From assembly GCF_000237925.1 (NCBI RefSeq), contig NC_031496.1:13710589-13774588 (forward strand): a DNA stretch of 64,000 bases, read 5' to 3'. Each line of letters begins with the position of its first letter. Positions within the stretch are counted from its first letter, which is position 1. The notes below the pieces were generated by a model. The model was not told where the DNA came from. It saw nothing but the letters and a program-made list of their open reading frames with translations, and made no database searches. The position numbers were made by a program, and so were the translations under genes. Positions 24,336 to 38,143 of this stretch are shown here, piece by piece. This DNA is from Schistosoma mansoni (taxonomy: Eukaryota > Platyhelminthes > Trematoda > Strigeidida > Schistosomatidae).

Positions 24336-24817
24336 TGAATTTAAATCTCATAGTGTTTAAATTAAATAAGGACACAAGACTAATCCAATCCAATGAACAA
24401 AATACATCTCAAATAGATAGAGCATTGGGTAGATTGTAATAAAATAATCATATATTTGTGATATCCCATTGAGTATAAATAAGAATTTTTTACATTTCAC
24501 AACTTAATTTAAGTCACTTCTTTAGAAAGAAGAAATTGTAATTTCTGCTCATTAGGACACCACAAATATGTCATTATTTTATTACTGAAAGAAAACATCT
24601 GGTGAATAAATAAGATGAAATATGCATTATGTTTATGTGTTCTGATCTACTACTACTGTTATAAAGCTATTCACACTAAATACCGTAACTCTAGTGAAAG
24701 CGATTTTTTACACCCACCGGAAAATACAAATTTCTTGTAGTAGTGTCCTTATGTTCTCTACGATAAATGGTGTTGCATCACTTTACTACAAACTTAAAAA
24801 TTTATGTGGAGTTTTGT

Positions 24818-24962
24818 CCTCTGAGCTGGATGGTTTAGTCGTAGAGCTTTCATTGTTCTTCTGAACAACATCAGTACAAAATCCAGTTAGAAGTTTATGC
24901 TGATGATGTTGTTCAGAAGAGCAATGAAAACTTCACGACCAAACCATCCAGCTCAGAGAACA
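24818..24962. repeat. foldback element (MITE-like)
   Basis: Arms 24818-24876 and 24899-24962 are near-perfect inverted repeats (CTCTGAGCTGGATGGTTTAG against CTAAACCATCCAGCTCAGAG-like) around a loop of about 25 bp. A diverged single arm (AATCATCCAGTTCAGAGAA) lies near 37870. No coding capacity. Confidence 0.7.
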
Positions 24963-26224
24963 GAAATTCACCTAAATCATCCACTTGAGCTACAAATTCC
25001 AGTGAATCACCGTCTTAATGACAAGTATTCTGCAGATATTATGTATCATAACAAACAGAATAATTTATGTTAAAACTCAACTTATTTTGCAACTTCTTAA
25101 AATGAACTGGTTAAGATGTTATTTATTTCTATATCTTTTTCAATTGTTTGTATTGTAACACAAGAGATTATAATTTACTTGAGAAAAGAAAGTTACTAAT
25201 ACACTGTGTAATGTCTCACCGTAAGCATAGTTGTTGAATATTAGAAATACTTTAGAAAGTAGTTTAACTATGGGAATCATATCATAGAGTAACATGTATG
25301 TCTTGTCCGAATTAGTTAAATACTGAAATTACTTAACAATAAATCACATACCTAACAACCACAAAGGATTCCTTGTTTGTAATGACAATTAAACAGATAA
25401 TTCTTTGTAATTAAATATAATCTGAGTTGTCTATTTTTAGTTTTTCCGGTATTTGTGTATGGAATTTATCATTAGTCGTTTAGATTTTTTTATTTTTTCA
25501 TTCATTAAAAAGTTAACATGGAATAGTCATTCTGCATTAATCTTACAAATTTGTTTTGAGCTTCAAGATGAATCTGTTAAGATAGTTGTAAATCGTCTTT
25601 TTTTGTCAGTTGTGTATGTTTGTGTTCTGTATATTATGATATTATTATATCTCGATACTTGACCAATGGTAAACAAGTATTTAATATGGGAAATTCTTTT
25701 TATATTCGACTAAGCTTATATAAAAAATTATGTGAGTGGTAATATGAGTTTGTAATTCCCCATTCTTGATATTCAAAACAGAAATTGATCAGTCTCTCAT
25801 CATCGATATAGCGTTTATTCACAAGTTTTTAGTATCTTCGTTGTTTTGCTAGCGGTGGGATATAGAACAGAAAGGATCAATTAACTGTCATTCTAAATGT
25901 CAACAACCGTAAAGTAAATACATTTACTGATATCTTATTTGCCCTTGAACAACCTAGTGAATAGCTGAACTCACCTTAGTGGATTACGCGTTAATGTTTG
26001 AGACGAAAAGTATTAATTTTGAGTTACAGTGTGGGCATCAACACCGGTGCAGTCAGATTCAGTTGATGAAATTAGCAACTCAGACTTCACTGCTAGCTCC
26101 GAACTAAATATACTATGAATTGTATAAATATATTATATAAACTGTGTAAACATAATTGCTTCAAGCCATGTGACTTTGTATTTTTTGAAAGATATATTCA
26201 CGAATCAATGTCATCAAAAAAAAA
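24963..26224. other. intergenic, nothing recognised
   Basis: AT-rich with scattered short open frames (e.g. 25453-25662). No homology, splice structure or RNA gene was recognised. Confidence 0.4.
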
Positions 26225-26745
26225 TTATTTATTTATTTGAACATATAAATATTGGTACAAGGAGGCACCGAATAGATATGTGCCACATAAATCATTTGAT
26301 TTGTGTAAGGGATGGGATACTGTCCAGATGCCCAAAATGAAACAGGTGGTTTTCTTAGGAGGCCACACCCTGAGCCTTTGACCTAAAGGTCTAATCCACA
26401 AGGTAGTGGAGCAACGTAAGGAGATGCAATCACATGGTAACTGTGACCGACGATGGTTTCATACGCCTTTTGTTTCCTTAAGATCCTGGAGCCCATGTAC
26501 ACCATTGGTATGGAATCAGGGTTTTCTAACTCTCCTAGGTGAACCCTGCGTGTCCACCAACCCGGTTAAAGCACCGAACATTCGCTTTTCGTCCTCTCAA
26601 TTTTATAAACAACATTCGCGCCACGAGAAGGCAGTGAGTAGGACTTCCCTAGCAGTGGTTGTATGCACGTGTCCCTATGAGAGCATTTCGAGAGGAGGGG
26701 GCGGACTCATTCCACCCTTCGGCCGTACGAAGGCGCTTGGGGGCA
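26225..26745 (-). repeat. non-autonomous LINE B derivative, copy 3
   Basis: Minus-strand full-length copy. The 5' end (GCCCCCAAGCGCC) is at 26745 and the AAATAAATAAAT tail at 26225. It is more diverged than copies 2 and 4. The 114-codon plus-strand frame across it is antisense noise. No clear target duplication. Confidence 0.87.
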
Positions 26746-27676
26746 TCTAAAGAACTATTAACAATCCTATGTTCTATATTGTACTTCCTGATTATTAAAA
26801 GTTAAGGAGGTTTACTTAGCTTTTATATTCTAGGCCGAACTTCCTTACCAGTATAGACACACTACACCACATGGTATCGGATGCGGAACAATCGTGTTTC
26901 ACAATGATTTTCATAATAATACGCAAAAGTTTATTGATTGAAATGAAATGTTTATCGGAAAACTATTCATTAATCAGAAGTGGATTTGTCCTTATGGATA
27001 GATGTTTACATTCGACTAACTTTTTTAATTGTGAATAACTTATACCTTTCTGCACCTAATGACATATCTATGTATGATTGGATATTTCCAATTTTTCCAA
27101 GTTTAAAATATATCTTTTTTATTAAGTGAAAGACTTTGTATGAACTCTTCGTTTTTACCTCAACACACCTCATTTTATCTACTAGACAGCCGTATCGTTT
27201 GTGATATGTTCTAGACAATATTATATACATACGTGGCGATTTTGTTGCACTCCCAAATATTTCCCATCCCATTCATATATTGCAGTTAATATCTTAGTTA
27301 CAAACCCAACAGCTTCGATTTCAGCACCGGATGACGTACATTCAAATCTCCTCGGAGAGGGAATACTCATTCTCGACTTACGAGTGTGAATTAGCTCAAA
27401 ACTTTTTTTATAAGACTTCATACAATCTACCTCACATAATTTAATATCAACACGGTGACAACCTTGAAGTTGTATCGTTTAGTTTAACGCTCACAATGGT
27501 AGTGTTATTAGAAGGAGAAGTGATCAGCTCTAAGGACTATACATTCTGACATTATTTAGTGCACGCTGACAGACCACCATTTCACTGTCACGTTGTATTT
27601 GATTTTTTTAATCCGTTCATTTTAATTCTTTTCATACTTCCTTTTAAAAAACTCTTTTACGTTAATCTTCAGCACA
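26746..27676. other. intergenic, upstream of RANGRF
   Basis: No exon or repeat recognised. It should contain the RANGRF promoter; no motif can be named with confidence. Confidence 0.35.
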
Positions 27677-30600
27677 ATGCAGTCTCGCCCACTCTTTGAT
27701 GGAGCGTTTCAGTGCCTATTACCAACGAATGTAGTTGATGCCAGGTGAGACAAATTATAGATTTTTCTCTACTTAACGAATTGTACCGAAAAGTACTTGA
27801 AATGTATGCCAGTTAAATACGTCAGGTAGTACTCATCGAAATATTGAAGTTCAATTGTAAAACGTTTACTTTATGTTATAGATTGAAAGAGCCATAAAAA
27901 TAATCAACTTCTGTATGAAGAAAGATATAATAATTCTATCCTGAATGGCAATTAAACCACCTAGCTTAGGGAACAAGTCATTGCCAGTAGTTAAGTTGCA
28001 TTCAAACTTCAACTTTATTAGTATCTATTGAGAGAAATAATTATTATGCACTCTGAACATCAAACATTCTAACGATACGTCATTCAGCAGTATAATCATT
28101 TTGCAGTTTTCAATAAATTTCTGTAAATAAATGAATACAAAATAACTACTGAACTCTTCATTGATATTATCATCGAAATTTTTTTATTTCTGGAGCACAA
28201 TTTTTACAATGCTCTGTGCCCATACTAACAATCTGATAAAATATTTAACTGATTAGAATAGGTTAAACAGTCATTTTCATTTTTTCCATCATACTTAGCC
28301 TGAAACGAATATTTACCTATACAGTAACTGTTAATGTAGAATATAATTTGTGTAACACGGCAAAAATGTGTGAATTAGAACATTTGAAAAACCAGAAATT
28401 GCTTGATAACTTCTCTATGAATTCACAGCTTTCAGTTATTGTGATTATTAGACTAGGAATATTGAAATTCAGAGTTGCACTTCTGGTTTGTTAGGAAGGT
28501 AAACTTAAGAAATCTTGAATTTGATTTTTTTTGAATAAGATGATCATATTTTTGATCTACTTAATTGGATAGATGATAAGTCTAGTGAAAAACCGTATGG
28601 ATATTAAAATAAGTTATTTGGAAATCTACATGAACGAACAAACTATCCCAGTGGCATTATATATATATTTTTTCATTTGATTAATTAACCAATTAAATAT
28701 TAAAGTTCACCTTTGTTCTACTTTAACATTAGTTTACTTCTAAGTATTTTCCATACTAAATTGGTATTAGATATAGGAACATTAAAAAAAAAACACATTG
28801 GATAACTAGCTTGTTACTTCTATTTCGGGGGTCCTTACAAAGATGTATACCTTTGACCCCCTCCATAGGAAGTTTGACTCAAAACCTTCAAGTTTCATGA
28901 ACAGCACTATAAATTTAGATCATTTGAAATTAAGTCCTGTGATCCATATCCTAATAATCATCCTTTGTCTTTTGAAACGTTTTATTAAGCTTCTAGGTCT
29001 TCATTTCAAATCTTACTAGATACACTTTTCGAAAAAAACTGTTTATAACTGATTCTTAATTCATACTATCTTTTTTTAATTGAACTATTAATTACCTGCA
29101 ATTGTAAGTGATCTACGTCAAATTCCTGATAACCAAGAAGTATTTGTTCATCCGTCAACTTCTCAAAGTGTCACTATAGATATCTTGGAATATGTGGACG
29201 CTAATAATCATGAAGATGCAGCAAGGTAAAATCGCATTTTCTATTGAATATTATCCAGTTTTCGGTTTTAAGTGAAAACATGCGAAACACGTACACACTT
29301 TCTTAGCATAACTTATGGAGTCTATTCGCCATTTACGCGATTGAGTTGTTGTCTGTGCTTACCATATCCAGGCATGCTGTATTAGCTAGGAATGTCGGTT
29401 TCCTTAATGTTCTGCTATGAAAGATTCCTCGGGAGAGAAGGTCAAAGCAAAACACTGACGACTGTATTATGAATGTCACCAATCTTTTTGTAATAAGAGT
29501 TGACGTTAGTTTTGAAGTTTTGTTAGGTAATTCAGTTCTATATACTTTTACTGCTACCTGACATTATTGTAATCCCTCACTAAGAATAACTTATATTAAA
29601 TTACAGGCTAAGGTTAACTGTAGAATCTATACTTTTAAACATAGAGTTCATGTATAACTAACTACAAATATGTCTTCTACTTTTTTTCATATACCATATT
29701 CAAACATGTCAATTGATCTGTATTGCCTATAAGTAGCTATTATTAATGTTAACTTCACATTTTTCCATGAAGTTTGTCCATTGGTGATTTAAAAACTTAC
29801 TACCATGTTACTAATAGTTGTAAATATTATTATTTCCTTCCCCCAAATGCCCTGGTATGGCCGAGAGTGGGGAGAGCCCACTCTCCCTCTCGAAATGCTC
29901 TCACATGGCCAGCGAATATATAGCCTCTGCCAGGAAAGTCCTACTCACTGCCTTCTCGTGGCGGGGGTGTTGTTTACGAAAGTGAGAGGACGAAAAGCGA
30001 ATGTCCGGCGCTTTAACCGGGTTGGTGGACACGGAGGGTCCACCTAGGGGAGTTGGAAAACCCTGATTCCAAACCAATGGTGCACATGGGCTCCAGTATC
30101 CTGAAGGAACGAATGGCGAATGAACCTGCTGCTGGTCAACGGCTATCATGGGACTGCATCTCTTCACGATGCTCCACTGCCTTGTGGATCAGACCTTTCG
30201 TTTAAAGGCTCGGGGTGTGGCCCCCTAAGAAAACCACCTGCTTCAGTTCGGGCACCTGGGCAGTATCACAGCCCTCAAGCAAATCGGATGAGATTTGTAT
30301 GGCGCATATGTATCTGGTGCTTTCTTGTACCAATATTTATGTGTTTAAATAAATAAAATAAATAAATAAATTATTTCCTTCACTGATGAAAATTTAGCGT
30401 AAATACATTTACTGAATGTTTCACCTTTCACATTATCACGTAATTTATGGATACCAAAAGCGTAGATAGCTTTATTAAACTAGTAAATAGTAATTATCAG
30501 TTGCCTGCGGTATATGAAGAGGTACTTTCATTCTTTTGTAAAAGTGCCAATTTCTTTCATTTTCGAAAATTTAATTGTTATCGGTTCCTTTTGTGTAAGT

Positions 30601-33600
30601 GTAAAGACCAACATTTCAATGGATTTCACGCTGTAAACTATATGTCTTCACTTCGAATTTTGAATGTATTATTTATGTGCTTTGCTGAAAAGAAAAATAT
30701 CGTGTTCTATTTGACGTTAGTAAACTTTATTAGTATAACCTACATTCAATCATTCTGTACTATAATGTATTATATATGGATTAAGTGTCATATTTTATTT
30801 ATGAAATCCATAATTTACTCGTATTTTACTATGACACCGAAAAGCGCTTTTGCTAATGATACCTTTTACTGTACATTCTATTATACCCTGGAGTGTATAT
30901 TTAACATTGTTCCTAATTGTAATAATACCGATTACATCTGGATTGAATGTTCATCTACGTGGTAGAGTATCTTGATTTGACTTATCTAATTACTAATTGT
31001 TCATTTTGATTAGTAGTCCTTGGTTTTATATTCTGAATATCCTCTTGGAGGTAATTCCTGTCACAATCAAATCTACATGTACTTAAATTCTGATGACGTA
31101 TTTATGTCTGAAAATCAATGAATAGCTGTTTCGTACCGCTTCAAAATTCACTAGTAATCCTATGGTTATCATTTTCTAATATCATTCAACTTCTGATATA
31201 ACAAGGCTATTATCTTATGTCTTGATTTATAATTCGCTTCACTCTTTACTTGCTTGTTTCTATAGGTTAGATCCTCGTCTGAACTCTCGAAGAGTTATTC
31301 TAAAAAAATTACCATTGAACAGCTGGTCACTAGTTTTTCAATTTTGATTATTTTAGTGACAATTTCTTTAACCACAGATTAGTATAAACTTGTGAATCAT
31401 TAAAAAGTCATAAGCATTGTACAATCAGACATAAGATTCAACGCAGTAACTTTATATCTCAGAAGAAACACTATGTCATCCATATACCGGTTATTTAATG
31501 CAGAATGGAAAAAAATGTTGTAATATTTTCTATTTTCTACATTAAAATATTCAGCAACTTTTTTCTTGAATTTTATAACCATCCTTTTTTCTGACTGATT
31601 AATAATACCTTTCCTTTTTGATATCTACCATCATCAGAATGCATTTCGATGAAATCAGTACATCTAATGAAGCCACAGATTCAAGCATTTCTTCTCTAAG
31701 AACTGTGTCACTACATAATCCAGATCCTTAGTAAGTTTTCTAAAATATACATACTATGCTTTCATCAATTTTTTTTAAATTAACCATGAAGATGTGCTTC
31801 TAGCTTAATAAAAGTTTTGAGAATATAGTCAGCAGGAATATTGTAAATCCAGTTTGCATGTTTATAAACATTCACTAACATACTTGAAACCATTAATGAC
31901 AAACGAATTCAATTTAAAGGTATTTATTATCAATAACTAACTTCAGCTAGATACCTATGTAAAAAACTATCCGTCACTAGACATTTGTTACTTCTTCGAT
32001 TGAAGCAAGTACACTGTGTTCAAATATTATGACTCCTTGAGATATTGAGTTCAGGATTTTTAGACTTTACACGATGCTTTTAGACCTATGATTCACACTA
32101 TAAATACTTGTCAATTAACAATGAAGATGGAGGTTTTGGCTAAACACTCTTGAGGGGTCCATATATCATGAGTATTTACTTGTGATTCATTAGGATTATT
32201 AAATTGAACAGAATAACTCATTTTTCCCGCTGTTATTCATATCTACTCAGAAATTTCAGTACACCGGGAAGAAAAACCTATGTCAGTTATATATTATTGC
32301 CTGCCAATGAATAAGTTAATCATGGTATTGATGATAATTCCCTCTCTATAAAGAGTAAAGCAAAATAAAGTTTCCTTAACTCTATTCATAACTACTAAAC
32401 TAACAAATGATTAAAATGTGACATGTAAACCATGAGATGTCGACTTAGTAGCCTAAAGTTTAATCACTCACCGCGATGCCTGAAGTTCTTGGGTTATATC
32501 TCCAGTGAGACCATAGATGCGCACTTTTAAAAGGTCCTACACTGGGAAGAAACAGGTGTCTTCTGCTTCCTGACTTCCAATAGTTGTTTATTTAAGATCA
32601 ATCCGTGAAGTAAGTTGTAATTAACTAGTAAGTGCTGTCGTGAACAAAAGTGTATATCACATTGTAAGCAAATCTTAAAACATATAACATCAATGATTCC
32701 TAAATAACAATTAACACAATATCCCAGGTTCAAGCAATTAGAAACCTAGTCATGTTTTGATTATGAAAACAACGAAATAATTAACTCAACCCTCTCTAAA
32801 ACTCAAGCGTGAACTCGGGTTAATGACATCGTGATCATCTACCGCTAGCATTTTGTGTGCAAAACTGCTCCTTTTTTAGCATCTATCTAGACTCTGATCA
32901 TGGTTTGTTTTGTGCCAAGCTTGCCTTGTGTTTTGTTGGCCAGCAAACGGATTGATATGTGCAAATTACATGTAGCTTGTGTTGCAACAAAATATCTCTG
33001 TGTTCGATTATCGTTGTCTCCGATGGATTTGACATTCAGTAGCAAGATTACGTTATTAATTCTGAGGTCCATATACAGTAAACATGAATCAGTTGGTGTC
33101 AGCATCGTGAAACACCGACTTCATTAATCTGAAAATGTTTCAAACATTATCCTAGCGGCTTCAAAATCGTGCATTAGTTATCAACACTAGTGCCGGTTAT
33201 AAAAGCAGAGAGGTGGTCAGTACATGACGTGGCACCGTAGGACGAAAGAAAACTTCAGAGGACTAGTATCTAGTGACTCTCCATGACTTTTTCGTTTTGA
33301 TCCTAGATGTGTTGTAACTCATTGGCTTGAGATCATATCGAAAATGACTCAGAATGGCAGCCAATTGTGATCCTGATGTAGTTTCCTATTTCATTTTTTC
33401 TTATAAAAATAAGAACTCCTTCCCCTCCTATCACAATCTATTCTCTTTCACTTATTTTCTACTAGTTTTTTTTGGTTTTTGATCACATTCCGTCTCTGGA
33501 CTCTTATCTCTTCTCAATCTCTTTTCTTATTTGTATGGAGCATATTTATTTTAGTGCCCACTCATACCAATATTGGTATGTTTAAATAAATAAAGTTTAG

Positions 33601-36600
33601 TTAAGGCATTCTCGAAATATATAAGGTGTATTTTATAATGTGCCATGTGATAATCTAGTGAATGAGAACACCTGTGGGGACAACCAATTGTATTTGAATA
33701 TAACAGTACAGAATATCTTGATAAAATCTGAGGACCATACGGTAACACTTCATTTGCAAAATATCCATCAATTATCTCAGACTTTATTGTTCCTTCGTTT
33801 CTATACCAATCATCCTCTGTTCTCGTTCTCTTCTCTTCGATTTTCTCAACCTTCAACCTCCAGGCATTCCACTTTTGATTAGTGATACATGTGGCTTATA
33901 TTCTGAAATATCAGTAGCACACACCACAATAATAAAGTAGCATTAAAAATAGAAACTTTCCATATTTAAATGTTTGTTGATTAGACTTCTGTTATTTTTC
34001 TTTAAATAAAATATATTAGACATGATCATTTAACCTACACAAATTAATTTCTCAGTTTACTATACTTGAGCATGCACAAAATTCAATAATTCATACAAGA
34101 GTTGCTTTTTTGAAGAAAAAAAATCAATAAACTTGTTGTATTTCAGAACTGCAGAAAAAATCTATTTATTTATACGGATTAGTAGGGATTTCATACTCTA
34201 TCACTCGCTCCCTCTGTCTATCTCCCAACAACTAGATTATGTTAGTCAGCACAAATAATCAAAGATGTCTTTTTAAAGATATGTAGATTGCAGTCTCATA
34301 TTTATTAAATAACCAATATCAAATTAATTATATTAGCTTTTCTTCTAAAGATAGGGGTTAACATGACAAATAATAAAAGTGGATTCGATTATTCTAATTG
34401 GTTAATTCTTATATTTTGAGGGCTCTCTTTTTTAAACAAACAGTTGCTTTTAAAACTTTTTACTTAACATTTGTTTTGCTCCATAATTTATACTTTCTCT
34501 CTCTTTTAAATGTAACAGTCGCCTGCATGTATAACACCAGCACAAATCTCGTATATATTTTCAGGTAATTGAGCCAGTGCCAACTTGGTACTCAATATGT
34601 GTTGTCGTTATTTCGAGATACAACTAAGCCTCATTATCAAGAGCTGTACTTTTCTTGAACTTGTCTTACACAACATAAATGAAAATCCACTGTATTTGGA
34701 AAGATCTATATATTTGCTTATATTGCCAATCAATGGTTTCACATCTTTGTCTAAATTCCTTGTTCTGTAAACGGATTTTAAAAAATCTATAAAACTACCT
34801 TGGAGATTTTTCTGTGCAACATCAGTTGCACATATGGATTGTGGCTAGCATTAAAATCCAGTACACGCGCTCTACCCTGTTTTTGATTCGTCAGGTGGAT
34901 GTCCCTTCATCTTAATGTTGATTTTCACACTGACTCAAGCCAAGTGCTGTTCATTACGAATCCCAACGCGTTATCTACTGAATTCAGACTATCACCAGCT
35001 TGTTCAATGGGTCCAAAACCTAACTAACACTGTGGACGTATTACCTATTCGTTTTATATATATATATCTCTCTTGGTAAACCTTTCCATATGATCAATTT
35101 TATGTTCTCAATTACTCTGTAGTTGTTCTTCTGTCGTTTTATTATCTGGAAAGCAAAATGTTTCCAAGTTTAATCAATCCAATGAAGATGTTGTGTTTAT
35201 TTATATGGCTTTGTATAGATATACAGAATTTCAAGCGGATGTATTAGTTGTTGTCAATGATCCTCATGGTGAAGATGGGTATGTCATAAAGCAAAATAAT
35301 TCTCTTGTTATAAGTAGTACGTATTACGCACCTACAAAATTTAAATAGGTTTATTATTGCATTTCTCGTTTTATTATGAAACTTATTTCCACTGTTACGT
35401 AACATCGTCAACACTTTAGAATAATCTGTTACTATAAACCAGTTTGCTAATACTCAAAATCGAACTTCGTCGATGTTTAACAATTGTGAATCTGCTTGAT
35501 CAATGCTTGGTGATGCAGTGGCTGAGTGTAGTCAATGAGTTCAAAAGTTAGAATATGACTATATCTGCCTCAGTTTTGGGAAACGGCTATTATCAGTAAA
35601 CCTCAAATCTTTCAAGTGTGGTTTGAATTCAAGTACATAATTTTGTACTCAGTGAACGAGTTGATCCATTTCTTTAGATCGAATTCTGAGGAAATTTACT
35701 CTGATTTTGTTCAGAAAAGTAATGTTTTTTAAGCTACGATTGTGAATTTAGAGAAAATAGATTGTTAATTGTTTACCACATTTGTGTATTGCAAAATGGT
35801 GACCGAGAAAGCCTTGAGTTAATTAGTAGCAAGCAATAGTTATGCACATTGTTTATCGAAACTGCTGTTTACTACTTAGTGTTTTCCTCAACTTATTCCA
35901 TATATCTTCAATATCCAGTAAAATGTCCAAGTATGAACGTTGTACTAAATACAAAACATCTTCACACAAATTCTGTACATTGAGATCACTGACATTTGTG
36001 CAGACGCTGACAATAGCGGTAGTAATACTATGAATGAATAGGTCACTACTCTATCTTTTGTTAAACAACATTTCTGACTAACTTTTTCAGTTGCTGTTTA
36101 GTGTTGTCGTAAAATACTCTTAATTTAATTATTAACAACGCCTACACCAGTTAAATAAATATCATCTTTTGCAAATGCTTTGAGGAAACTTAAAAATATT
36201 CAACTCAGTAACATAGGTTTCAATAATATCGACCAAAAAAACCAGTATCATTTTCACAAAAGTTGATTGATATTAATTCAGTCTCTGAAAATCGAACTAG
36301 AACCATAATGACGGTCTGTTTGAATATATAGGCTACCTTTTCCTGCCATCGAGATATTTCAACAGGTTATCTGTTTTTTTGTTTGTTTCAACATATTGTT
36401 ATGTCTATTAATCGCATGACCTATTCAGACGCATTTATGAAAAGTTTATGACCTTTCTTTGTATAAGTTTAAAAAAAGTACAATCAAAGACTTCGTGGTG
36501 GCTGGCAATATGCATTAAAAAGAATGAATATCATTCAGATGTCGATTCGTGAATTGCTAGCATCTAACCGGCGATCACACAATATTTATCGTCTGGATCG

Positions 36601-37030
36601 ATGAAGAAATAAGAAAACGGAACTTCTTGAAAAACTTCGTGCTGAAAATTCCATATTTTCCCGGAAATATAATATTGAATAAAACCAATAATAATAATAA
36701 TCTACAGACTATATTAACGAACTAGAAAAAAATGCCGTCTTTAGTTGTTTGATAGGTTAATTAATTGATATATTATTTCTAATTGATTTCGTCTGTAGTA
36801 TTTAATGCTTTACTGTTATTAAATACTAATGATAGTGTCTTTTGCTCCTTTTTTTTACTTTCGGTAGTATCATTCATTCACCTTCAGGTTACAATCAAGT
36901 TCATTTCACGTTCCAAAATGATAACAATAATAATAATAGCTATTCCACAGATTTAACATGGTCACAAGATACAATAAACACAATGCTACTTTCATTACGT
37001 TTAATGAATTCAAATATTTTTGTATCATAA
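27677..37030 (+). CDS. RANGRF: RANGRF (Mog1), Ran-binding nuclear import factor
   Basis: Mog1-family protein. The family binds Ran GTPase, promotes nucleotide release and supports nuclear import (established); human RANGRF also aids sodium channel trafficking. Five exons join in phase to 198 codons, against 186 aa in human: 27677-27744, 29109-29225, 31638-31730, 35123-35278, 36868-37030 (TAA). Exon 1 encodes RPLFDGAFQCLLP, exon 2 the signature DLRQIPDNQEVFVHP, exon 3 the MHFDEIS segment, exon 4 VVLLSGKQNVSKFN and EFQADVLVVVNDPH, and exon 5 the C-terminal WSQDTINTMLLSLRL...NIF. All junctions are GT-AG. Introns are 1.4, 2.4, 3.4 and 1.6 kb and contain a non-autonomous repeat (intron 2) and LINE B and SINE relics (intron 3). 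A short Asn run (residues about 160-164) is a local insertion relative to human. AATAAA at 37106 is a plausible poly(A) signal. Confidence 0.92.
29841..30369 (+). repeat. non-autonomous LINE B derivative, copy 4 (best copy)
   Basis: 529 bp from CCCCAAATGCCCTGG to a (TAAA)-rich tail, flanked by the perfect 12-bp duplication ATTATTTCCTTC at 29829-29840 and 30370-30381. It defines the complete unit. Roughly the first 450 bp match 59014-59460 and the last 70 bp match the LINE B 3' end at 62840-62909. There is no open frame for a transposition enzyme. It lies in RANGRF intron 2, same strand as the gene. Confidence 0.95.
30447..30965 (+). CDS. 172-codon open frame in RANGRF intron 2, uncertain
   Basis: Uninterrupted ATG-to-stop frame, unusually long for sequence this AT-rich, where a stop is expected about every 13 codons. 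The translation is rich in Phe, Tyr, Ile, Asn and Cys, with hydrophobic stretches near residues 70-100 and 105-125. No family is recognised. It starts about 65 bp after the right-hand target duplication of the preceding repeat. It may be a nested gene, a piece of an old element or chance. Confidence 0.2.
   Translation: MDTKSVDSFIKLVNSNYQLPAVYEEVLSFFCKSANFFHFRKFNCYRFLLCKCKDQHFNGFHAVNYMSSLRILNVLFMCFAEKKNIVFYLTLVNFISITYIQSFCTIMYYIWIKCHILFMKSIIYSYFTMTPKSAFANDTFYCTFYYTLECIFNIVPNCNNTDYIWIECSSTW
32450..32590 (+). repeat. degenerate hammerhead SINE
   Basis: Resembles the right arm at 39899-40050: GATGCGCACTTTTAAAAGG followed by CCTACACTGGGAAGAAAC, AGGTGTC and CTTCC. These stand where GCGCACT.CTGAGGAG, stem II, GACGAAAC, the cleavage site and the 3' body should be. 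The CUGANGA and GAAAC surroundings are mutated, so no activity is expected. RANGRF intron 3. Confidence 0.45.
32812..33596 (+). mobile_element. LINE B relic with internal deletion
   Basis: Positions 32825-32965 match the end of the LINE B endonuclease (ATCATCTACCGCTAGC, then TAGACTCTGATCATGG, the SDH motif region). The sequence then jumps directly to the 3' coding end (ATTATCGTTGTCTCCGATGG, matching about 62322) and continues through the C-terminal segment and 3' UTR to the GTACCAATATTGG...TTTAAATAAATAAA end. About 1.7 kb, including the whole RT, is absent. Heavily mutated. It lies in RANGRF intron 3. Confidence 0.75.
34834..35030 (-). repeat. degenerate Sm-alpha SINE
   Basis: Reads in the same order as the minus-strand Sm-alpha at 51105-51245: ATGGATTGTGGCTAGCATT, then CGTCAGGTGGATGTCCCTTC, GATTTTCACACTGA, then GCGTTATCTACTGAATTC and CACCAGCTTGTTCAATGGG. 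The hammerhead core is eroded. RANGRF intron 3. Confidence 0.5.
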
Positions 37031-38120
37031 CATTTGGTAATTGTTTGTATAAAATGTTGGTATGTGGTGTTTTTATATTCATAAATATATATAGATATAT
37101 GTTTGAATAAATATTCTATTTTATATCTTTATACAGTTTTATAGTACCTTTAAAAAAGTCCTTAACTCATAGACTTTGTTCATTTGTCTTGTAGTGAATT
37201 TCTTTTGGATCCAGTACACTTTTGTAATAAAAATTTGTGTTTGTAATTCAAACAACAGGTACATATGCACAATGAAATGCTAAATAAACATAGATTCCAT
37301 TAAACTAAGCTTAACCTATGATCATAAAAAGACTATTAAGACCTTTGGGAATAGGTGCATCTCACAAAATTTTTACTTTCAACATTATACAAGCCAAAGG
37401 ATACAACAGCAAACGAACATTATCTACAAGTCAAATAGCTGTAACTGAGAAAAGCGTTACATATCATAAAGTACTCACCATATCCTCCCGTATATATGTA
37501 AACATTAGGTTAAACATCGAGATATAGCCTCGCCTATAGCAATACATATGCACAATTGTGGAGATAAGTTGGACTGAGAAAATGCCGAAATATTTAACAG
37601 ATGGAACATAAAAATAACTGATACTTTAATCGACCATCTATCAATGGGTGATATTGAAATCGGACCGATCAATCATTCACGAAGGAAATAGATAACCGTC
37701 AATGTCAGAAAAAGAGACAAACGTGCAAACAACGGTCACACATTTATTGACAACAACTAATCAAATCCTTAGTCAACAAAATGAGCTGTTAGTCAGTTGT
37801 TTGAAAATTCTAATGCTATATTTTTTCGAGTGTGCTGATTATTTTGTCTAAAAAGATCATGAAACCACGAATAAATCATCCAGTTCAGAGAATATATTAT
37901 CTCTAAAATTTCCATCCTAAGCTATCAGTATTCCTCACCATCTGAACGAAGATTTATGTAATTAATCTTGACTCCAAACTCAAATTATAAAACCTCTACT
38001 GATAATTCAAAACAATCGTTATCATTGGGAATCTTGAACTTGATAATTATCACACAATATTCTGATTATTTCACTTATCGTCTATAAAGTCTTTAATGTT
38101 CAAATATGAAAGCAATTAGC
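37031..38120. other. RANGRF 3' flank
   Basis: AATAAA at 37106-37111. Otherwise AT-rich; a single diverged arm of the 24.8 kb foldback lies near 37855-37920. No gene recognised. Confidence 0.4.
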
Positions 38121-38143
38121 GACAGATAACAGATTACAGGTAC

